The translations under genes were made by a program, and so were the position numbers. The notes below the pieces were generated by a model, which was not told the origin of the DNA, ran no database searches, and worked only from the letters and a program-made list of their open reading frames with translations. Of a stretch of 40,437 nt of DNA, positions 35,416 through 40,437 are shown piece by piece (positions within the stretch are counted from its first letter, which is position 1; each line of letters opens with the position of its first letter). Origin of the DNA: Gammaproteobacteria bacterium (GTDB lineage: Bacteria; Pseudomonadota; Gammaproteobacteria; Ga0077536); assembly GCA_019747795.1 (NCBI GenBank), contig JAIEQK010000078.1, positions 1 to 40,437 on the forward strand, given 5' to 3'.

Positions 35416-35437
35416 CCCGGCGCGTCGCCGCGCCGGG
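35416..35437 (+). terminator. GC hairpin after the M23 gene
   Basis: CCCGGCGCG (35416-35424) pairs with CGCGCCGGG (35429-35437) around a TCGC loop, seven bases after the stop codon. No T-run follows; GC-rich sequence continues up to the secA promoter. Confidence 0.5.
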
Positions 35438-35450
35438 CCCGCGCCCGCCT

Positions 35451-35459
35451 TGCTACAAT
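35451..35459 (+). promoter_or_regulatory. Extended -10 promoter for secA
   Basis: TGCTACAAT (TG at 35451-35452, hexamer TACAAT at 35454-35459) is an extended -10 with five of six consensus bases and no visible -35. The expected start near 35466 gives a leader of about 65 bases that opens with a perfect 8-base hairpin, CGGTCGCC (35473-35480) with GGCGACCG (35483-35490). There is no secM gene upstream. Confidence 0.6.
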
Positions 35460-35530
35460 GGCGGGCCGCGATCGGTCGCCTCGGCGACCGCTCTCCATAG
35501 CACCTCCACCACCAGCTAAGCGCACAGTCC

Positions 35531-38278
35531 ATGGCCGCATCCTCCAAGTCCCTTGCTCAACGCCTGGTGCAGGCCGTGTTCGGCAGTCGCAACGACCGCC
35601 TGCTGAAGCGCCTGCGCAAATCGGTCGAGGCCATCAACCAGCTCGAGCCCGGCCTGCAGGCGCTTAGCGACGACGAACTGCGCGCCAAGACCACCGAGTT
35701 CCGCGAACGCTACAAGAACGGCGAGACGCTGGACGACCTGCTGCCCGAGGCCTTCGCCGTGGTGCGCGAGACGGGCAAGCGCGTGCTCGGCATGCGGCAC
35801 TTCGACGAACAGCTGATCGGCGGCATGGTGCTGCACCAGGGCAAGATCGCCGAGATGCGCACCGGCGAGGGCAAGACCCTGGTGGCGACCCTGCCGGCCT
35901 ACCTGAACGCGCTGTCTGGCAACGCGGTGCACGTGGTGACCGTGAACGACTACCTCGCGCGCCGCGACGCGGAATGGATGGGGCGGCTGTACAACGCGCT
36001 CGACATGTCGGTCGGCGTGATCCTGTCCGGCATGACACCGCAGGACCGGCAGCGCTCCTACAGCTGCGCCATCACCTACGCGACCAACAACGAGCTCGGC
36101 TTCGACTACCTGCGCGACAACATGGCGTTCCACCCCAGTCAGCGGGTGCAGCGCGATCACGCCTTCGCGGTGGTTGACGAGGTCGACTCCATCCTCATCG
36201 ACGAGGCGCGCACGCCGCTGATCATCTCCGGCCCGACCGACGATCGCAGCGAGCTCTACATGAAGGTCAACGTCCTCATCCCGCTGCTCGAGCGGCAGAT
36301 GGAGGAAGAGGGGCCGGGCGACTACACGGTGGACGAGAAGGCCCGCCAGGTGTTCCTGACCGAGGCCGGCCACGAAAAGATCGAGCACCTGATGGTCGAG
36401 CGCGGCCTGCTGGCCGACGGCGACAGCCTGTACAGTGCGACCAACATCCAGCTGATGCACCACGTCTACGCCGCGATCCGCGCCCACGCGCTGTTCCAGA
36501 AGGACGTCGACTACGTGGTGAAGGACGGGGAGATCGTCATCGTCGACGAGTTCACCGGCCGCACCATGCCGGGCCGGCGCTGGTCGGAGGGCCTGCACCA
36601 GGCGGTGGAAGCGAAGGAGGGCGTGGCCATCCAGCAGGAGAACCAGACGCTCGCCTCCATCACCTACCAGAACTACTTCCGCCTCTACGGCAAGCTGTCC
36701 GGCATGACCGGCACCGCCGACACCGAGGCTTACGAGTTCCAGGAGATCTACGGGCTCGAAGTGGTGGTGATCCCCACCCATCGGCCGATGGTGCGCGACG
36801 ATCGCGGCGACCTGGTGTTCCTGACCGCACGCGAGAAGTTCACCGCGATCATCGAGGACATCAAGGACTGCGCGGCGCGGCAGCAGCCGGTGCTGGTCGG
36901 CACCACCTCCATCGAGACCTCGGAGTTCCTGTCGGGCCTGCTCAAGAAAGACGGCATCAAGCACCAGGTGCTGAACGCCAAGTTCCACGAGCAGGAGGCG
37001 CAGATCGTCGCCCAGGCCGGCCGGCCCGGCAGCGTGACGGTCGCGACCAACATGGCCGGTCGCGGCACCGACATCGTGCTCGGCGGCAACCTCGAGTCCG
37101 AACTGCACGGGCTGGGCACCGACGACCCGGCCAAGGTGGCGGCGGCGCGCGAGGCCTGGCAGGTTCGCCACGACCAGGTGATCGCGGCCGGCGGCCTGCA
37201 CATCGTCGGCACCGAGAGACACGAATCGCGGCGCATCGACAACCAGCTGCGCGGCCGCTCCGGCCGCCAGGGCGACCCGGGTTCCAGCCGCTTCTACTTG
37301 TCGCTGGAAGACAACCTGATGCGCATCTTCGCCTCCGAGCGGGTCAGCGCGATCATGCAGAAGCTCGGCATGGAGGAAGGCGAAGCCATCGAGCACCCGT
37401 GGGTGACACGCGCCATCGAGAACGCGCAGCGCAAGGTCGAGGGGCGCAACTTCGACATCCGCAAGCAGCTGCTCGAGTTCGACGACGTCGCCAACGACCA
37501 GCGCAAGCACGTCTACGAGCAGCGTCGCGAAATCATGGAAGCCGACGACATCTCGGAGAACATTCGCGGCATCCGCCACGACGTGGTGAACGGCATGATC
37601 GACACCTACGTCAAGCCCGACAGCTTCGAGGAGACCTGGGATCTGCCCGGGCTCGCGGCCGCGGTGGAGAGCGAGTTCGCGGTCAAGGTCGATGTCGCGG
37701 CATGGCTGAAGGAGAACGAGAATCTCGAGGAGAGCGAGATCCGCCAGCGCATCGTCGAGGCGGTGGAGCAGGCCTATGCCGACAAGGAGGCGCTGGTCGG
37801 CGCGGCCGACATGCGCAGCTTCGAGAAGGGCATCATGCTGCAGGTGCTGGACACCCATTGGAAGGAACACCTGGCGGCGATGGACCACCTGCGCCAAGGC
37901 ATTCACCTGCGCGGCTTCGCGCAGAAGAACCCGAAGCAGGAATACAAGCGCGAAGCCTTCGAGATGTTCGGCCGCATGCTGGAAGAGATCACGCGCGATG
38001 TGATCGGCATCCTGTCCAAGGTGCAGGTGCGGGCGCGCGAGGACGTGGAGGCGGTCGAGCGTCAGCAGGCCGAGCGTGAGGCCGAGGCCCAGCAGCACTA
38101 TCACTACCAGTCGGGCGGCGCGCCGGCGCTGGACGAAGACGAGGCCGCCGCGAACGCCCCGCCGCTGCCCGCCGCGCAGAGCCCGGTGGTGCGCAACGAG
38201 CGCAAGGTCGGGCGCAACGAGCCCTGCCCCTGCGGCTCCGGCAAGAAGTTCAAGCAGTGCCACGGCGCGCTGCAATAG
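35531..38278 (+). CDS. secA: Preprotein translocase ATPase SecA
   Basis: SecA drives unfolded preproteins through SecYEG by ATP hydrolysis. The 915 residues are full length. Walker A is TGEGKT (111-116), [15 protein letters not shown] is the Walker B region, [10 protein letters not shown] and [12 protein letters not shown] belong to the second nucleotide-binding domain, and the C-terminal zinc tail [16 protein letters not shown] binds SecB. The ATG at 35531 has only a weak ribosome site. argJ follows after 18 bases. Confidence 0.98.
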   Translation: MAASSKSLAQRLVQAVFGSRNDRLLKRLRKSVEAINQLEPGLQALSDDELRAKTTEFRERYKNGETLDDLLPEAFAVVRETGKRVLGMRHFDEQLIGGMVLHQGKIAEMRTGEGKTLVATLPAYLNALSGNAVHVVTVNDYLARRDAEWMGRLYNALDMSVGVILSGMTPQDRQRSYSCAITYATNNELGFDYLRDNMAFHPSQRVQRDHAFAVVDEVDSILIDEARTPLIISGPTDDRSELYMKVNVLIPLLERQMEEEGPGDYTVDEKARQVFLTEAGHEKIEHLMVERGLLADGDSLYSATNIQLMHHVYAAIRAHALFQKDVDYVVKDGEIVIVDEFTGRTMPGRRWSEGLHQAVEAKEGVAIQQENQTLASITYQNYFRLYGKLSGMTGTADTEAYEFQEIYGLEVVVIPTHRPMVRDDRGDLVFLTAREKFTAIIEDIKDCAARQQPVLVGTTSIETSEFLSGLLKKDGIKHQVLNAKFHEQEAQIVAQAGRPGSVTVATNMAGRGTDIVLGGNLESELHGLGTDDPAKVAAAREAWQVRHDQVIAAGGLHIVGTERHESRRIDNQLRGRSGRQGDPGSSRFYLSLEDNLMRIFASERVSAIMQKLGMEEGEAIEHPWVTRAIENAQRKVEGRNFDIRKQLLEFDDVANDQRKHVYEQRREIMEADDISENIRGIRHDVVNGMIDTYVKPDSFEETWDLPGLAAAVESEFAVKVDVAAWLKENENLEESEIRQRIVEAVEQAYADKEALVGAADMRSFEKGIMLQVLDTHWKEHLAAMDHLRQGIHLRGFAQKNPKQEYKREAFEMFGRMLEEITRDVIGILSKVQVRAREDVEAVERQQAEREAEAQQHYHYQSGGAPALDEDEAAANAPPLPAAQSPVVRNERKVGRNEPCPCGSGKKFKQCHGALQ

Positions 38279-38296
38279 ATCCCTGGAAGCCACTCC

Positions 38297-39526
38297 ATGA
38301 CCGCTGCCAACGACACGCTCGTCGCCGACACGACGCCACGCCCCATCGCCGGCATCCGCCTCGCGGTCGCCGCCTCGGGCACGCGCTACAAGAACCGCAA
38401 CGATCTCACCGTGCTCGAGATTGCGCCCGAGTCCACGGTCGAGTGCCTGTTCACGCGGAACCTGTTCTGCGCCGCGCCGGTGACGGTGGCCCGTCGGCAC
38501 CTGGCGGAGGGCCGCGCGCGCTACGTGGTGATCAACGCCGGTAACGCCAACGCCGGCACCGGCGCCGAGGGCGAGGCGCGCTGCCTCGAGGTGTGCGCCG
38601 CGCTCGCCGCCGCGGGCGGCGTGGCGACGGCGGACGTGCTGCCGTTCTCGACCGGCGTCATCGGCCAGCAGCTGAATGCGGCCGCGCTGTCCGCGCCGAT
38701 GCCGGCGCTGGTCGCGGCGCTCGACGCCGACGCCTGGGAGCCGGCGGCGCACGCGATCATGACCACCGACACGCGGCCCAAGCTCAGGAGCGTCGCGGTC
38801 GAGGCCGACGGCGCGCGCTTTGCCGTGACCGGCATCACCAAGGGCAGCGGCATGATCAAGCCGAACATGGCGACCATGTTGGCCTATGTCGCGACCGACG
38901 CGGCGGTGGCGCCGGCGGTGTTCCGCGAAATCGCGCGCCGCGCCTGCGATCTGAGCTTCAACCGCATCACGGTGGACGGCGACACTTCGACCAACGACGC
39001 GCTGGTGCTGATCGCGACGGCCAGGAGCGGCGCGCCGCGCATCGACAGCCTCACCCATCCGCTCTGCGCGCGGCTCGCCGCCGCGGTGGAGGCAGTGTGC
39101 CTGGGTCTCGCCCACGACATCGTGCGCGACGGCGAGGGCGCGACCAAGTTCGTCGCCGTGGAAGTGCGCGGCGGACACAGCGAGGCGGACTGCGCGCGGG
39201 TGGCCTACGCTGTCGCCGAGTCGCCGCTGGTGAAGACCGCGCTGTTCGCGAGTGATGCGAACTGGGGCCGCATCCTGGCCGCGGTCGGCCGCGCGGGCGC
39301 GGAGCGCCTGGCCATCGACGAGGTGGACATCGCCATCGGCGGTGTGCCGATCATCGCCGGCGGCGAGCCCGCGGCGGGCTACACCGAGGCGCAGGGCGCG
39401 GCGGTGATGAAGCAGCCCGACATTCATATCGCGATCTCCATCGGCCGCGGGCCCCACGCCACCACGGTGTGGACCTGCGACTTCTCCTACGACTACGTGA
39501 AGATCAACGCCGACTATCGCAGCTGA
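38297..39526 (+). CDS. argJ: Glutamate N-acetyltransferase / ornithine acetyltransferase
   Basis: ArgJ recycles the acetyl group from N-acetylornithine to glutamate in arginine synthesis and may also use acetyl-CoA. The 409-residue precursor cuts itself between Ala192 and Thr193 (KPNMATMLAY), leaving Thr193 as the nucleophile of the beta chain. Other marks are NAGNANAGTG, STGVIGQQL, TVDGDTSTND and SDANWGRIL. It is 18 bases after secA with no terminator between, so it may share the secA transcript. Confidence 0.97.
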   Translation: MTAANDTLVADTTPRPIAGIRLAVAASGTRYKNRNDLTVLEIAPESTVECLFTRNLFCAAPVTVARRHLAEGRARYVVINAGNANAGTGAEGEARCLEVCAALAAAGGVATADVLPFSTGVIGQQLNAAALSAPMPALVAALDADAWEPAAHAIMTTDTRPKLRSVAVEADGARFAVTGITKGSGMIKPNMATMLAYVATDAAVAPAVFREIARRACDLSFNRITVDGDTSTNDALVLIATARSGAPRIDSLTHPLCARLAAAVEAVCLGLAHDIVRDGEGATKFVAVEVRGGHSEADCARVAYAVAESPLVKTALFASDANWGRILAAVGRAGAERLAIDEVDIAIGGVPIIAGGEPAAGYTEAQGAAVMKQPDIHIAISIGRGPHATTVWTCDFSYDYVKINADYRS

Positions 39527-39531
39527 GCCGC

Positions 39532-40437
39532 GTGGCGGTGTCAGCTCGCCGAACCGGCGGCGTGCTGCGCGTGGCGGCGGCCGCCATTCGGCGCGAGGAC
39601 GGCGCCGTGCTGCTCGCGCTTCGACCGCGCCACGCCAACCAAGGCGGCAAGTGGGAGTTTCCGGGCGGCAAGCTCGAGCCGCGCGAGAGCGCTGTCGCCG
39701 GGCTCGCGCGCGAGTTGGACGAGGAGCTCGGCATCGCCATCGAGGCCGCCACGCCGCTCATCACGGTGCGTCACGACTATCCCGACCGGCGCATCGAACT
39801 CCTGGTGTTCGAGGTGCGCGCCTGGCGCGGTGAACCCCACGGCCGCGAAGGCCAGGCGGTCGAATGGGTCGCCGCCGAAGACCTCGCGCGGCGCGAGTTC
39901 CCCGCCGCCAATCTGCCCATCCTCGCCGCGCTGCGGCTACCGCGCGTGCTCATGATCACGCCCGACGTCGGCGCCGATGAGGGCGCCTTTCTCACGCGTC
40001 TCGAGCGCTGCCTCAAGGCCGGTGTCGAACTCGTGCAGCTGCGCATCACGGCCGAGGGCGCGCGCCGCGCGCGCATCGCACGGCGCGCCATCGAACTCGC
40101 CCAATCCCACGCCGCCCGCCTGGTGCTGAATGGCGCGCCCGAAGAGGCGCTCGCGCTCGGCGCCCACGGCGTGCATCTCAATCGCGCGCGGCTTCTGGCC
40201 TGCGCGGAACGGCCGCTGCCGCGTGAACTGCTGGTGAGCGCCGCCTGCCACGATGCCGCCGCGCTCGAGCACGCCGCGCGCCTCGAGGTCGACTGCGCGC
40301 TGGTCTCGCCCGTCGCGCCCACCGGAAGCCATCCGGGCGCGCCGGTGCTCGGCTGGCGCGCGCTTCGCGGTCTCACGCGCGCGGCGCGCTCGCCGGTCTA
40401 CGCGCTGGGCGGTCTGCGCGCGGCGGATGTCGGCCGC
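39532..40437 (+). CDS. Nudix hydrolase (MutT-like) fused to a ThiE/TenI-like domain, 3' end outside window
   Basis: A frame from GTG 39532 stays open to the window end (302 residues). The N-terminal domain has a complete Nudix box, GKLEPRESAVAGLARELDEE followed by LGI, and resembles MutT, which removes 8-oxo-dGTP. From LMITPDVGADE (about residue 140) the sequence is a ThiE/TenI-like barrel with LVQLR, GVHL, SPVAPTGSHPGAP and YALGG, but usual thiamine-phosphate synthase residues look replaced. The same fusion follows argJ in Pseudomonas-like genomes. GTG 39538 is an alternative start. Confidence 0.88.
   Translation, partial: MAVSARRTGGVLRVAAAAIRREDGAVLLALRPRHANQGGKWEFPGGKLEPRESAVAGLARELDEELGIAIEAATPLITVRHDYPDRRIELLVFEVRAWRGEPHGREGQAVEWVAAEDLARREFPAANLPILAALRLPRVLMITPDVGADEGAFLTRLERCLKAGVELVQLRITAEGARRARIARRAIELAQSHAARLVLNGAPEEALALGAHGVHLNRARLLACAERPLPRELLVSAACHDAAALEHAARLEVDCALVSPVAPTGSHPGAPVLGWRALRGLTRAARSPVYALGGLRAADVGR

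Noticed and set aside
35410-35530. Possible secM arrest-peptide gene upstream of secA
   Set aside because: The 121-base gap contains no frame with a signal peptide or an arrest motif.
35516-39457. Open minus-strand frame of about 1300 codons opposite secA and argJ
   Set aside because: Its translation is rich in His, Arg, Ala and Asp with no domain, as expected from the complement of GC-rich coding DNA; secA and argJ fully explain the region.

Overview
The window is chromosomal DNA from a GC-rich gammaproteobacterium (close to 70% GC by eye). The placement rests on gene order and on protein signatures: RNase P RNA lying between rsmI and mraZ, an lpoA-yraN-diaA-dolP block opposite rsmI, petABC followed by sspA-sspB, a complete division/cell-wall (dcw) cluster ending in ftsQAZ-lpxC, a minus-strand DciA gene, secA, argJ, and a MutT-ThiE fusion. 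From petA onward this is the order I know from Pseudomonas and relatives, except that murB sits inside the cluster. No order or genus can be given from this window.

Layout: 1-73 is the tail of an unrecognised gene. 102-1545 holds gloA, mlaC and ibaG; mlaFED and mlaB are not beside mlaC. 1561-6090 holds murA, then hisG-hisD-hisC, separated by a repeat-bearing spacer. 6363-10044 is petABC (cytochrome bc1) followed by sspA-sspB. 10055-13571 (minus) is lpoA-yraN-diaA/gmhA-dolP, envelope and replication-control genes. 13552-14469 is rsmI and 14501-14895 is rnpB. 15062-32869 is the dcw cluster (mraZ, rsmH, ftsL, ftsI, murE, murF, mraY, murD, ftsW, murG, murC, murB, ddl, ftsQ, ftsA, ftsZ), driven by a strong promoter with a MraZ operator. 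Then come lpxC, dciA (minus), an M23 peptidase gene, secA, argJ and a Nudix/ThiE gene that runs off the end.

The genes form one theme: building and dividing the envelope. murA to murG and ddl make lipid II, ftsI and ftsW polymerise it at the septum, ftsQ, ftsL, ftsA and ftsZ assemble the divisome, lpoA and the M23 peptidase tune murein synthesis and turnover, lpxC commits to lipid A, mlaC and dolP maintain the outer membrane, and secA exports proteins. Most junctions from rsmH to ftsQ overlap by 1-11 bases, which suggests one translationally coupled operon.

I saw no mobile element, prophage, CRISPR array, tRNA or defence system, and no clearly new protein system. The most interesting signals are non-coding: diverged inverted and tandem repeats between murA and hisG; two canonical promoters facing each other at lpoA/rsmI so that the two mRNAs overlap at their 5' ends; GC-rich hairpins without a U-tract next to the stop codons of at least five transcription units; and a set of extended -10 promoters.
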